A DNA stretch of 19,464 nucleotides from CAZAMT01 sp964486145. Its GTDB lineage: Bacteria > Bacteroidota > Bacteroidia > Bacteroidales > JAAAOM01. Below are positions 7,979-15,845 of the stretch, in pieces. The notes under the pieces are model-generated. The model was not told the origin of the DNA, did not search any database, and saw only the letters and a list, made by a program, of their open reading frames with translations. The number at the start of each line of letters is the position of its first letter. Position 1 is the stretch's first letter. The stretch is from positions 1-19,464 of the forward strand of contig CAZAMT010000044.1 in the NCBI GenBank assembly GCA_964486145.1, given 5' to 3'. A program made the position numbers and the translations under genes.

Positions 7979-9466
7979 ATGTACTTATTAGGATTTGACG
8001 TAGGCAGTTCATCGGTAAAAGTAAGCGTTCTGAATGCTTCAACAGGTGAAACAGTTGCCAGTGCATTTCATCCGAAACAGGAAATGAAAATTATTGCCAA
8101 ACAAAGTGACTGGGCCGAACAGCACCCTGAATCATGGTGGGAAAACCTGAAATTAGCCCTCAAAGAGGCACTGAACAAAGCAGATGTAAGCAAAAATGAA
8201 ATTAAGAGCATCGGCATATCATACCAGATGCATGGCCTTGTGGCCATTGACAGGAACCGAAATGTTGTTCGTCCGTCCATCATTTGGTGCGATAGCCGCG
8301 CAGTTGAAGTTGGTAACAAAGCCTTTGAAACAATAGGTAAAGAAACCTGTTTGTCATGTTTACTCAATTCACCGGGCAATTTTACTGCATCGAAACTCCG
8401 GTGGGTAAAGGAGAATGAACCTGAAACATTTGAAAAAATTGATAAAATCATGTTACCTGGCGATTACATCGCCATGAAATTAACCGGCGAAATTAGCACA
8501 ACGGTATCCGGGCTGAGCGAAGGGATATTCTGGAATTATAAAGAGAATGATCTCGCTGAATTTCTGTTGCATCATTATGAGATAGACAGAAGCCTCATTC
8601 CTGAGATTGTCCCAACATTCTCTGTTCAGGGCCATGTATTACCAAACGTTGCGAACGAATTAGGGCTGTCACCGGACACATCGGTTTCATACCGGGCCGG
8701 GGATCAACCAAACAATGCTTTCTCTCTAAATGTACTCCATCCGGGAGAAATTGCTGCAACGGCAGGAACATCCGGCGTTGTCTATGGTGTCAGCGATGAA
8801 ATAAAATACGATCCTGAATCAAGAGTAAACACTTTTGCCCACGTAAACTATCAGCATGAAAACATCAGATTGGGTGTCTTGTTATGTATCAACGGAACCG
8901 GGATACTAAATTCATGGCTAAAACATGAGGTATCCGCTGGTTTGGATTATCCGGAAATGAACCAATTGGCGGCAAAAGTTCCTGTAGGCAGTGATGGCCT
9001 TATTGTGTTGCCCTTCGGCAACGGTGCTGAACGCGTGCTGAACAATCAAAATCCGGGCGGTAATATACAAAATCTGAATTTCAACATCCATCATAAGTCA
9101 CATATCATGCGTGCTGCTCAGGAAGGTATTGTTTTTTCATTTAAATATGGTATGGATGTGATGCAGGATATTGGAATTGATCCAAAAATCATCAGGGCAG
9201 GAAATGCCAACATGTTTTTAAGCCCCATTTTCAGGGAGGCTCTGGCTACCATCACGGGAGCGTCCATTGAATTATATGATACTGACGGCTCTGTAGGTGC
9301 TGCCAGGGGCGCCGGTCTGGGAAGTAACATTTACAAAAATGCAGATGAAACCTTCGGAACGTTGAAGAAAATAAAGTCCGTTGAACCAAAAACATCAGAA
9401 AAATCTGCATACCAGGATGCATACAATAACTGGTTGCAAGGTTTAAAATCAATTATTCAAGCATAA
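7979..9466 (+). CDS. xylB: xylulokinase (FGGY family)
   Basis: This enzyme phosphorylates D-xylulose to D-xylulose 5-phosphate with ATP in the cytoplasm. The 495 residues cover both FGGY domains. GFDVGSSSVKVSV at about 5-17 is the N-terminal phosphate-binding loop. Q83-M84-H85-G86 is the substrate-binding MHG motif seen in E. coli XylB. D242 in YRAGDQPNNA corresponds to the catalytic aspartate of the GAGDN motif. AGTSGVVYG (about 263-271) and GSVGAARGAGLG (about 439-450) are the C-terminal ATPase motifs. It lies 20 bases after the regulator gene and 30 bases before xylose isomerase. No xylose transporter accompanies the operon, so uptake must be encoded elsewhere. Confidence 0.95.
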   Translation: MYLLGFDVGSSSVKVSVLNASTGETVASAFHPKQEMKIIAKQSDWAEQHPESWWENLKLALKEALNKADVSKNEIKSIGISYQMHGLVAIDRNRNVVRPSIIWCDSRAVEVGNKAFETIGKETCLSCLLNSPGNFTASKLRWVKENEPETFEKIDKIMLPGDYIAMKLTGEISTTVSGLSEGIFWNYKENDLAEFLLHHYEIDRSLIPEIVPTFSVQGHVLPNVANELGLSPDTSVSYRAGDQPNNAFSLNVLHPGEIAATAGTSGVVYGVSDEIKYDPESRVNTFAHVNYQHENIRLGVLLCINGTGILNSWLKHEVSAGLDYPEMNQLAAKVPVGSDGLIVLPFGNGAERVLNNQNPGGNIQNLNFNIHHKSHIMRAAQEGIVFSFKYGMDVMQDIGIDPKIIRAGNANMFLSPIFREALATITGASIELYDTDGSVGAARGAGLGSNIYKNADETFGTLKKIKSVEPKTSEKSAYQDAYNNWLQGLKSIIQA

Positions 9467-9496
9467 ACTTTTTTAAAACTCATAAATATAAATAGC

Positions 9497-10825
9497 ATGG
9501 ATTACTTAACAGGTGATAAAGAATTTTTTAAAGGAATAGGAAAAATAAAGTTTGAAGGCAGGGAATCGAAAAATCCACTGGCATTCAAATATTATGATGA
9601 AAACAAAATGGTAGCAGGAAAAACGATGAAGGAATACTTTCGTTTTGCCGTTGCTTACTGGCATACCTTCTGTGGAACCGGCGCCGACCCGTTTGGCCCG
9701 GGAACAATGAGCTTTCCGTGGGACGAGCGTTCCGATGCCATTGCTCGCGCCAAAGATAAAATGGATGCTGCATTTGAGTTTTTCACTAAGCTTGGTGTTC
9801 CGTATTACTGCTTTCACGACATTGACATTGTTGATGAAGGTCCTACCGTTCCAGAATACGAAAGCAGGATGAAAACCATGGTGGAATATGCGAAAGAAAA
9901 GCAAAAAGTTTCAGGTGTAAAATTGTTGTGGGGCACAGCCAATGTTTTTTCCAATCCCCGGTATATGAATGGTGCAGCAACCAATCCTGATTTTAATGTG
10001 ATTACCTACGCAGCAACCCAGGTTAAAAACGCCCTGGATGCTACCATCGCCCTCGGTGGAGAAAACTACGTATTCTGGGGAGGACGTGAAGGATATATGT
10101 CGTTACTCAATACAAAAATGGACAGGGAACTGGAACACCTGGCTAAATTTCTGCATATGGCCAAAGATTATGCCCGTCAAAACGGATTCAACGGAAATTT
10201 CCTGATTGAACCCAAACCCATGGAACCTACCAAACACCAATACGATTATGATACAGCAACCGTCATTGGTTTTCTGAAAAAATACGGGCTTGCCGGAGAT
10301 TTCAAACTCAACGTTGAAGTGAACCATGCGACACTTGCAGGTCACACATTTCAGCATGAGTTGCAGGTTGCTGCCAATGAAGGTTTGTTTTGCAGTATCG
10401 ATGCCAATCGGGGTGATTACCAAAATGGTTGGGATACCGACCAGTTCCCGATTAATATTTACGAACTTGTTGAAGCGCTGTTGGTCATCGTTGAAGCCGG
10501 TGGTTTTACCAGTGGCGGTGTAAACTTTGATGCGAAAGTTCATCGTAACTCAACCGACCTCGAAGACATCTTTATAGCCCACATTGCCGGTATGGATGCA
10601 TTTGCACGCGCGCTGATGATCACGCTGGACATTCTCGAAAAATCGGATTACAAAAAGATGCGGAATAGCAGGTATGCATCCTTCGATTCAGGTGATGGCA
10701 AAGACTTTGAAGAAGGTAAATTAACACTGGAAGATATGCGTAATCTGGCTGCAAAAAATGGTGAACCAAAACAAATCAGCGGTAAACAGGAATTGTTTGA
10801 ATCTATAATAAATCAGTATATTTAA
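9497..10825 (+). CDS. xylA: xylose isomerase, class II
   Basis: This enzyme interconverts D-xylose and D-xylulose and feeds the kinase encoded upstream. The 442-residue length and the N-terminal extension make it class II. The catalytic pair is H107 and D110 in CFHDID. All seven expected metal ligands are present: E238 (IEPKP), E274 and H277 (EVNHATLAGH), D302 (SIDANRGD), D313 and D315 (WDTDQFP) and D345 (GGVNFDAKVHR). This offset of six from the standard class II numbering leaves little doubt. The W-rich region FWGGREGY at about 193-200 is also typical. It is the last gene of the operon and is followed about 40 bases later by a strong hairpin terminator. Confidence 0.97.
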   Translation: MDYLTGDKEFFKGIGKIKFEGRESKNPLAFKYYDENKMVAGKTMKEYFRFAVAYWHTFCGTGADPFGPGTMSFPWDERSDAIARAKDKMDAAFEFFTKLGVPYYCFHDIDIVDEGPTVPEYESRMKTMVEYAKEKQKVSGVKLLWGTANVFSNPRYMNGAATNPDFNVITYAATQVKNALDATIALGGENYVFWGGREGYMSLLNTKMDRELEHLAKFLHMAKDYARQNGFNGNFLIEPKPMEPTKHQYDYDTATVIGFLKKYGLAGDFKLNVEVNHATLAGHTFQHELQVAANEGLFCSIDANRGDYQNGWDTDQFPINIYELVEALLVIVEAGGFTSGGVNFDAKVHRNSTDLEDIFIAHIAGMDAFARALMITLDILEKSDYKKMRNSRYASFDSGDGKDFEEGKLTLEDMRNLAAKNGEPKQISGKQELFESIINQYI

Positions 10826-10866
10826 AGTTCCCATTCAGCAATATTAATTTGTCTGAGTAAAAGCAA

Positions 10867-10899
10867 AGAAAAATCCTGCCCTACTGGCAGGATTTTTCT
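10867..10899. terminator. bidirectional terminator between xylA and the desaturase gene
   Basis: A perfect 14-bp stem (10867-10880 with 10886-10899) encloses a 5-base loop. The core is ATCCTGCC and GGCAGGAT, flanked by A-run and T-run. On both strands the stem is followed by T-rich sequence, so it can end xylA transcription from the left and desaturase transcription from the right. Confidence 0.9.
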
Positions 10900-10970
10900 G
10901 TTTTATACCCAAAATCTTTATTTTTCTTTCTTTCTTAAAATTCAGTTATTTTTTCATTTACCCCGTACAA

Positions 10971-12110
10971 TTATACTGCAACTGAATTATACTTTTCCGC
11001 ATTATCTAATTGAACCTGTAAACTTTCGCTTTTAAGGTTACCAAGCAGCTTTAACATTTTATGATGCTCGTTAACAGCCTGCAGAAAGGTTTTATTTACA
11101 TAGTAAGGCAAACCGTGCTTTTGGGCCGTATCCTTAACAATTTTCGCGATATTCTTATAATGAATATGACTAATATTTGGGAACAAGTGATGTTCGATCT
11201 GGTAATTCAGACCCCCGATAAACCATGAAAATATACGACTATCAGGGGAAAAATCGCTTGTTGTATAAAGCTGATGTGCAGCCCAATTTGTTTGGATCTG
11301 ACTGTCATCATCCGGTATCGGGAATTCCGAAGATGGAACAACATGAGCCGTTTGAAAAATGGTACTTAATACAAGACCGCTGGTGAAATGCATGGCAATA
11401 AAACCAGTCACAATCCAATACCATGAAACGGGAACCAACAGTAGTGGCAATATCAAAAAAATACCGTAGTACACCACTTTTGAAATGACCAATTCGGTAA
11501 ACATTCTTGTAAAGTTTCCCTTGCTATCGAGCGTAGCACCCATTTTTTTGTATTTATTTAGTTTATTAAAGTCTTTTGTGACTATCCACGAAATCGTCAT
11601 AAGACCATATAAAAACCAGGCATAAATATGCTGGAATTTATGAATTTTCTTTACAGGTTTATGCGGTGAAAAACGCAGGACTCCGCCATGACCAATATCT
11701 TCATCGTGACCTTCGATGTTGGTATATCCATGGTGAAGCGTGTTGTGCTGATACTTCCAGTTGGGAGGATATCCACCGAGTAAATACAATGACTTACCAA
11801 ATAAATTATTTACCCATTTGTATTTTGAAAAGGAACCGTGATTGGCATCATGCATTGTGACCATTCCCAAACCCGACATCCCCAGTCCCATAATTATCCA
11901 GCAAAGCAATACCAGTGGTACTGATGTAACATTCCCGGAAACCATGAATCCCAGCGGAATAAAATATACCAGGGTCATGAAAAAGGTTTTTATCAATATC
12001 TTTCTATTGCCATATGGTTGAATGTTATTTTCAATGAAATAATCCTTCACGGAACTTCTCAAATCCTTTGTAAAATCAATGTTGTTTTTTGAATATTTTA
12101 TTTTTCTCAT
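10971..12110 (-). CDS. membrane fatty acid desaturase, front-end type
   Basis: This integral-membrane di-iron desaturase should act on acyl chains. Counted from the ATG at 12110 (379 residues), the histidine boxes are HDANH (H87, H91), HNTLHH (H122, H126, H127) and QIEHH (Q304, H307, H308). The glutamine in the third box is the mark of front-end and linoleoyl-CoA-type desaturases. Hydrophobic stretches lie at about 41-60, 66-84 and 205-252. There is no fused cytochrome b5, so electrons come from a separate donor. The open frame reaches a TTG at 12116, but the ATG at 12110 is the better start. It is 20 bases downstream of the radical SAM gene and shares its transcript. The position and substrate of the double bond are unknown. 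Confidence 0.88.
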   Translation of the reverse strand: MRKIKYSKNNIDFTKDLRSSVKDYFIENNIQPYGNRKILIKTFFMTLVYFIPLGFMVSGNVTSVPLVLLCWIIMGLGMSGLGMVTMHDANHGSFSKYKWVNNLFGKSLYLLGGYPPNWKYQHNTLHHGYTNIEGHDEDIGHGGVLRFSPHKPVKKIHKFQHIYAWFLYGLMTISWIVTKDFNKLNKYKKMGATLDSKGNFTRMFTELVISKVVYYGIFLILPLLLVPVSWYWIVTGFIAMHFTSGLVLSTIFQTAHVVPSSEFPIPDDDSQIQTNWAAHQLYTTSDFSPDSRIFSWFIGGLNYQIEHHLFPNISHIHYKNIAKIVKDTAQKHGLPYYVNKTFLQAVNEHHKMLKLLGNLKSESLQVQLDNAEKYNSVAV

Positions 12111-12130
12111 TTTCAATTTTTTTTTATTTT

Positions 12131-13621
12131 TTAATCGTTCGTCCCCTTTAATCCGTAAATTGTTCTGAAATGATATCCATAAACCGCCAGGGTTATCGCA
12201 TCAATAAATAAGTTGGGTTTTTTAACCAGTGTCCAGAATATAAACTTCCAGTATTCAAACCGTCCTTTGTTGGCTACTCCCAACACAAAAATTGATTTCA
12301 AAAACGCCTTTACCAGCGTGTAATCAAAATTGGATGCACCAATCCTGACTGGTTTATAATTGATGAGAAACTCTCTAATCCTTCTATAAAAAGGTTTCTC
12401 TTTATAAATACTGTTTATAATGTGCCGGTATCCTGCTAACAGTTCCTGATTGTTCATTTTCGGTACAAAATTCATTGTAAAATCAGTATTATCCCCACTG
12501 GCATCGATTGTCAACCTGTTTTCTTCTTTCATTTGCTTATACAACCGGGTATTTTTGGGTGCGTTTAGTAAACCTACCATGGCCGAAACAATCCCACTTT
12601 TTTGGATAAAATCAACCTGACGTTGAAATACGGATGCATTATCACTGTCGAACCCAACAATAAAACCACCAGAAACCTGCAATCCAGCTTTTTGTATTTG
12701 TTTAACATTTTCCAGTAAATCCCGATTCTCATTTTGCACCTTATGACAACTTTGAAGCGATTCTTCAACAGGCGTTTCAATGCCAATGAAGGTGGATATA
12801 AAGCCTGCTTCGCGCATCAAGGTCAATAATTGTTCTTCATCAGCAAGGTTTATTGAAGTTTGCGCATTGAATTTAAACGGGTAATTATTCTTTTTCATCC
12901 ATTCAATCATCGCCGGAAGTAAACTGTTTTTGACGATTTTTTTGTTTCCAATAAAATTATCGTCTACCACAGCAACAGGTCCCCGCCATTTCAACTTATA
13001 TAAGGTTTCAAGCTCATTCAAAATTTGTTCACAGCTTTTCATTCTTACTTTATGTCCAAGCAAAGCTGTAATCTCACAAAAATCGCAGTTAAACGGGCAG
13101 CCGCGTGATACCTGCATATTCATAAAAGCATACGCTTTTAGATTTAGTAAATGGTAGTCGGGTACCGGCGTCAATGATAAATCAGCAAATTCATCGGTTT
13201 GGTAAATCCGTATAACCTGCCCACGCTCCAAATCTGCTAAGAACCGGGGCATGGTAATCTCAGCTTCATTTAAAATAAAATGATCGATTTGAGGATAATT
13301 ATCATAATCTTGCGTGAATAAAGGTCCTCCGGCAATTACTTTTACCGGATAATTCTTACAACGAAGTAAAACTTCATTTACCGAATGTTTTTGGACATAC
13401 ATCCCGCTTAAAAAAACATAATCAGCCCATTCCAAATCGCTGTCCTCAAGAACCTCAATATTTAAATCCACCAGTTTCTTGTTCCAGTTTTCCGGAAGCA
13501 TCGCCGACACGGTAATGAGTCCCAAAGGAGGAACAGCAGCTTTTTTAGAGATGAACTTCAAAGCGTGCTTGAAACTCCAATAGGTATCCGGGTATTTTGG
13601 ATATAGCATTAATACATTCAT
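12131..13621 (-). CDS. cobalamin-binding radical SAM protein, HpnP-like (B12-binding / radical SAM / DUF4070 architecture)
   Basis: The protein has an N-terminal B12-binding-type Rossmann domain (about residues 1-140), a radical SAM barrel with the iron-sulfur motif CPFNCDFC (C175, C179, C182 counted from 13621), and a C-terminal region of about 140 residues that I match to DUF4070. The opening MNVLMLYPKYPDTYWSFKHA and the domain order resemble the hopanoid C-2 methylase HpnP family, whose members are B12-dependent radical methyltransferases. No DxHxxG cobalamin motif is seen, which is common in this class. No hopanoid genes are in view, so the substrate is open. The ATG at 13621 fits the family N-terminus; an in-frame ATG at 13648 would add nine residues. 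The desaturase gene follows after 20 bases. Confidence 0.85.
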   Translation of the reverse strand: MNVLMLYPKYPDTYWSFKHALKFISKKAAVPPLGLITVSAMLPENWNKKLVDLNIEVLEDSDLEWADYVFLSGMYVQKHSVNEVLLRCKNYPVKVIAGGPLFTQDYDNYPQIDHFILNEAEITMPRFLADLERGQVIRIYQTDEFADLSLTPVPDYHLLNLKAYAFMNMQVSRGCPFNCDFCEITALLGHKVRMKSCEQILNELETLYKLKWRGPVAVVDDNFIGNKKIVKNSLLPAMIEWMKKNNYPFKFNAQTSINLADEEQLLTLMREAGFISTFIGIETPVEESLQSCHKVQNENRDLLENVKQIQKAGLQVSGGFIVGFDSDNASVFQRQVDFIQKSGIVSAMVGLLNAPKNTRLYKQMKEENRLTIDASGDNTDFTMNFVPKMNNQELLAGYRHIINSIYKEKPFYRRIREFLINYKPVRIGASNFDYTLVKAFLKSIFVLGVANKGRFEYWKFIFWTLVKKPNLFIDAITLAVYGYHFRTIYGLKGTND

Positions 13622-13773
13622 CTGTTTAATATTTAATTTTATTTGCATTAGCGCAATCTCTGCGAACGATTCATTGGTTTAATATCACTATCTATGATGT
13701 TTATTTAAAGTAAAGTTAGATCATGTTTAGGGATAAATAAAACGGAAGGGATAAACAGCATTATGTTTGGGAT

Positions 13774-13835
13774 GCATGGTAATTTGCGAGGGCGTATGCC
13801 AAAAAAGTACCATGAATGGTATTCGCCCCTACGCC
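13774..13835. repeat. GC-rich intergenic palindromic element between the radical SAM and LytTR genes
   Basis: This element has two related copies in the same orientation: 13774-13800 (ATGGTAATTTGCGAGGGCGTATGCC core) and 13814-13835 (ATGGTATTCGCCCCTACGCC core). It also contains inverted arms: TACCAT-GA-ATGGTA at 13808-13821 and GGCGTA (13791-13796) with TACGCC (13830-13835). It abuts the LytTR stop codon and stands out by GC content from its AT-rich surroundings. It may be a degenerate member of a dispersed short palindromic repeat family, or a structured 3' end for the LytTR transcript. Confidence 0.45.
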
Positions 13836-13836
13836 T

Positions 13837-14682
13837 TTACAGTAAGCCTTTAACGGACATAAGGTACTGCCGTGATACAGGTATGGTTTCATCGGTTTTA
13901 TCGAGACTTAACCAGTAGGTATTGAAATTTTTATTAAATTTTTTGATGTACTGAACATTTACCAGGCTGGTACGATGGGTGCGGATAAAGTTGTTAAATT
14001 CCCTAAGCTGATTTTCAACGCCTTTCAGTGTATTTCTGATCATCTTTTTTTTTACTTCACTGCCATCCTGGTAACCAATTTCAACATAATTATCGGCTGA
14101 TCTTACAAAAGCAATTTTTGAAACAAGTATCCTGAAATTATCGGCATCATTCTCTGATATTAATTCGACAGATTTGCTGGCATAGCTTTCAGAGAATTGT
14201 CTGAGTTTTATTTGCAATGAGTTATTTTCATGCATTAAATCTTTTAATCGATGTTGGTAACAACTTAGCCTGTTATTTAAATGTATGGTAACAGGTATAG
14301 CAATGCAAATAAATACAATTTTTACTACAAGGTTAAATGTAACTTGTTCCTCTCCAACAAAACGAATGTAAAATATAAATGCAAGACTGGTAGTAACTGT
14401 CAGGCTAATGAAATACAGGGAAAAAAGTAAAGAATCATTCGGTTGCTCCCTCTCTAATTGTAAAAAAAGATTCTGAAATAAAATTTGATTCAGAAAAAGA
14501 AAAATAAGTATTATCAATCCAAATCCGGCAAAAAACAAGAGTTTGTTCTCAAATTCAAACTTTTCAATGGCAAAAGGTTGAAAGAACAGAACAAACAAGA
14601 AGACCAGGATACTTATTGCAAGGTAAACCTGGAAATTCTTTCTTGTTATGTATACAAATTGATCTATTTTTTTATGTGACAT
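13837..14682 (-). CDS. membrane-anchored LytTR-family transcriptional regulator
   Basis: The N-terminal half has four hydrophobic helices (about 18-35, 48-66, 85-106, 116-134). A short coiled coil (about 140-168) leads to a LytTR DNA-binding domain at about 170-281, with landmarks SADNYVEI (195-202), RTHRTSLVN (234-242) and IPVSRQY (267-273). It has no receiver domain, so it is not a standard response regulator; the membrane part probably senses the signal or a partner. Such 4-TM LytTR proteins are common in Bacteroidota and little characterised. It lies 215 bases upstream of the radical SAM/desaturase pair on the same strand, which makes that pair a plausible target, but no binding repeats were recognised. 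The ATG at 14682 is clear. Confidence 0.85.
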   Translation of the reverse strand: MSHKKIDQFVYITRKNFQVYLAISILVFLFVLFFQPFAIEKFEFENKLLFFAGFGLIILIFLFLNQILFQNLFLQLEREQPNDSLLFSLYFISLTVTTSLAFIFYIRFVGEEQVTFNLVVKIVFICIAIPVTIHLNNRLSCYQHRLKDLMHENNSLQIKLRQFSESYASKSVELISENDADNFRILVSKIAFVRSADNYVEIGYQDGSEVKKKMIRNTLKGVENQLREFNNFIRTHRTSLVNVQYIKKFNKNFNTYWLSLDKTDETIPVSRQYLMSVKGLL

Positions 14683-14815
14683 CAGTATAACAACAATTTA
14701 TTGTCGGGATATGTTTTAAGCAACTCCGAAAAATCCAATGCACTCAAAAAGAATACAAGCCATAGGGTATAATGTCGCAGGTAAAACACAATGGTCTTTT
14801 TTCCTTTTTTTTTCG

Positions 14816-14823
14816 CATTTTTG
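14816..14823 (+). promoter_or_regulatory. candidate -7 box inside the extended ORF, deciding the start of the Tudor-like gene
   Basis: CATTTTTG, followed by CAGG, is one mismatch from TAnnTTTG and lies about 23-30 bases before the ATG at 14846. If real, transcription begins after the upstream in-frame ATG at 14738, so translation must begin at 14846. No clear -33 element was found. Confidence 0.35.
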
Positions 14824-14845
14824 CAGGAAACAACAGGACAGGATT

Positions 14846-15388
14846 ATGGCAGATTTAAACAAAGGAACCAAAATCGATCATGACTTATATGGAGAGGGTA
14901 TCGTAGCAAACGTGAACTTAACCAATTATGACATTTATTTTGCCAGGGGTGGTAAAATGGCTATTTCCAAAAGCAGTGATGAATTCAAGGTATTGGATGA
15001 GCCCGAGGGATCAGAGAAACCCTGCATCTCACTTGATGTAAAGGAATTTGAAAAAATGTTTCTTTCCGTACTGGATGGGGTTGGTTTATTGTTACCTGAA
15101 ACCAATATCGGAAAAAAGTGGGAAGATGGCAAGTTAATCTTAAAACCCGGGAAGGAAGAAATGCAATCCAAGGAAATACCCATTGAATCATTTTTCCGTA
15201 AGATAGTCATGGTCAGGGACAGGCTAAGGGTATTGGAGCAAAATATCAATAGCAACCAACAGCTTTCAGATGATGATAAAATGAACCTTCAACAGTATAT
15301 TTCGAGGATATACGGAAGCTTAACTACCTTTAATGTTCTCTTTGATGAAAAAAGCGATTATTTTGTAGGAACGGGGAAAGGGAAATGA
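14846..15388 (+). CDS. unknown protein with a Tudor/CarD-like N-terminal segment
   Basis: I do not recognise a named family for this 180-residue protein. Residues 1-50 contain KGTKIDHDLYGEGIVANV and continue with an alternating hydrophobic pattern ending in the acidic SSDEFKVLDE. This resembles the small beta-barrel at the C-terminus of UvrD/PcrA helicases and in CarD-like proteins, which bind RNA polymerase. The second half (about 110-170) is charged and helical. There is no signal peptide or membrane helix, so it should be cytoplasmic. The open frame extends up to an ATG at 14738, but that 36-residue extension is low-complexity and spans a probable promoter, whereas the ATG at 14846 is preceded by ACAGGACAGGATT. 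It is divergent from the LytTR gene and stands alone. Confidence 0.7.
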   Translation: MADLNKGTKIDHDLYGEGIVANVNLTNYDIYFARGGKMAISKSSDEFKVLDEPEGSEKPCISLDVKEFEKMFLSVLDGVGLLLPETNIGKKWEDGKLILKPGKEEMQSKEIPIESFFRKIVMVRDRLRVLEQNINSNQQLSDDDKMNLQQYISRIYGSLTTFNVLFDEKSDYFVGTGKGK

Positions 15389-15418
15389 ATAAGCACCTGT
15401 TGCAATTGCTGTTTTAAA

Positions 15419-15489
15419 GAGTTGAGGATAGATTACCAAAACCTAAAAACCGGAGTGAGGCACCAATACTGGCTAACCACCTCAACTCC
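15419..15489 (-). terminator. competing inverted repeats downstream of DUF2892, probable terminator
   Basis: CCTCAACTCC at 15480-15489 can pair with GGAGTGAGG at 15452-15460 (one base bulged) or with GAGTTGAGG at 15419-15427 (nine perfect pairs). Read on the minus strand, the first hairpin is followed by GGTTTTTAGG, a weak terminator tail for the DUF2892 transcript. The second arm is followed by CTTT. The rest of the 130-base gap between the Tudor-like gene and DUF2892 holds nothing else I can identify. Confidence 0.45.
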
Positions 15490-15518
15490 CATTCTTAAAA
15501 TTGCGTAGCTTCCGGATA

Positions 15519-15725
15519 TTATGCTTTTTTTGGACATGTTCTTAACCCAAAAGGAGCATAAAGTGGGCAAAAACTAATTAAACTTGTAAGCACAAATACA
15601 CCTGCAAGAATGAGCAATACTATACCTAAAGTTCCGGAGATAGTATTTGTAAAATAAAGCGTTGCAATAATTGCAGCGATTATCACCCTGATAATTCGAT
15701 CTGCTGTTCCCATGTTCTTTTTCAT
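15519..15725 (-). CDS. DUF2892 (YgaP-type) inner-membrane protein
   Basis: This is a 68-residue protein with two closely spaced membrane helices (about 10-26 and 32-51). The DUF2892 signature FCPLYAPFGLRTC at the C-terminal side has cysteines at 53 and 64. The N-terminal MGTADRIIRVIIA is also typical. DUF2892 is the membrane part of the E. coli rhodanese YgaP and also occurs alone, as here. Its function is unknown; the two conserved cysteines suggest sulfur or metal chemistry, which is inference. It starts 12 bases after a 31-codon ORF and lies downstream of a Crp/Fnr-type regulator gene, so these probably form one regulated group. Confidence 0.88.
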   Translation of the reverse strand: MKKNMGTADRIIRVIIAAIIATLYFTNTISGTLGIVLLILAGVFVLTSLISFCPLYAPFGLRTCPKKA

Positions 15726-15737
15726 TGTTTTACGATT

Positions 15738-15833
15738 TTAATTTGACATATGTTGAAACACAAGAACCATCCCTGTTATCAATGCTATACAGATGAAACA
15801 AATGAGCATGAATTTTAAGATTTTGTTCTTCAT
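15738..15833 (-). CDS. 31-residue single-helix membrane microprotein
   Basis: ATG at 15833 to TAA at 15738 encodes 31 residues. It starts with basic MKNKILK, continues with a hydrophobic stretch from about 8 to 26 that contains two cysteines (C12, C15), and ends with QHMSN. This is a classic small transmembrane protein layout with the N-terminus in the cytoplasm. AAGAAAG lies about 3-10 bases upstream of the ATG and may act as a ribosome site. It fills the gap between the Crp/Fnr gene and DUF2892, with 12 bases to the latter, suggesting translational coupling. I know no named family. The codon run is too short to prove coding, but position and composition argue for it. Confidence 0.5.
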   Translation of the reverse strand: MKNKILKFMLICFICIALITGMVLVFQHMSN

Positions 15834-15845
15834 GTTTCTTTCTTA

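Noticed and set aside
10103..10543. 146-codon minus-strand open frame inside xylA
   Set aside because: It lies wholly within a gene with every catalytic residue conserved; no independent coding evidence.
12111..12116. Start of the desaturase at 12116
   Set aside because: The codon there is TTG; an ATG two codons later (12110) is the more probable start.
14768..14773. TATAAT resembling an E. coli -10 box
   Set aside because: No -35 partner was seen, and Bacteroidota promoters use the TAnnTTTG-type box; AT-rich DNA gives such hexamers often.
14738..14845. 36-residue N-terminal extension of the Tudor-like protein from an upstream ATG
   Set aside because: The extension is low in conserved character, contains a T-rich run and overlaps a likely -7 box. 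The ATG at 14846 has a better leader and begins the recognisable domain.
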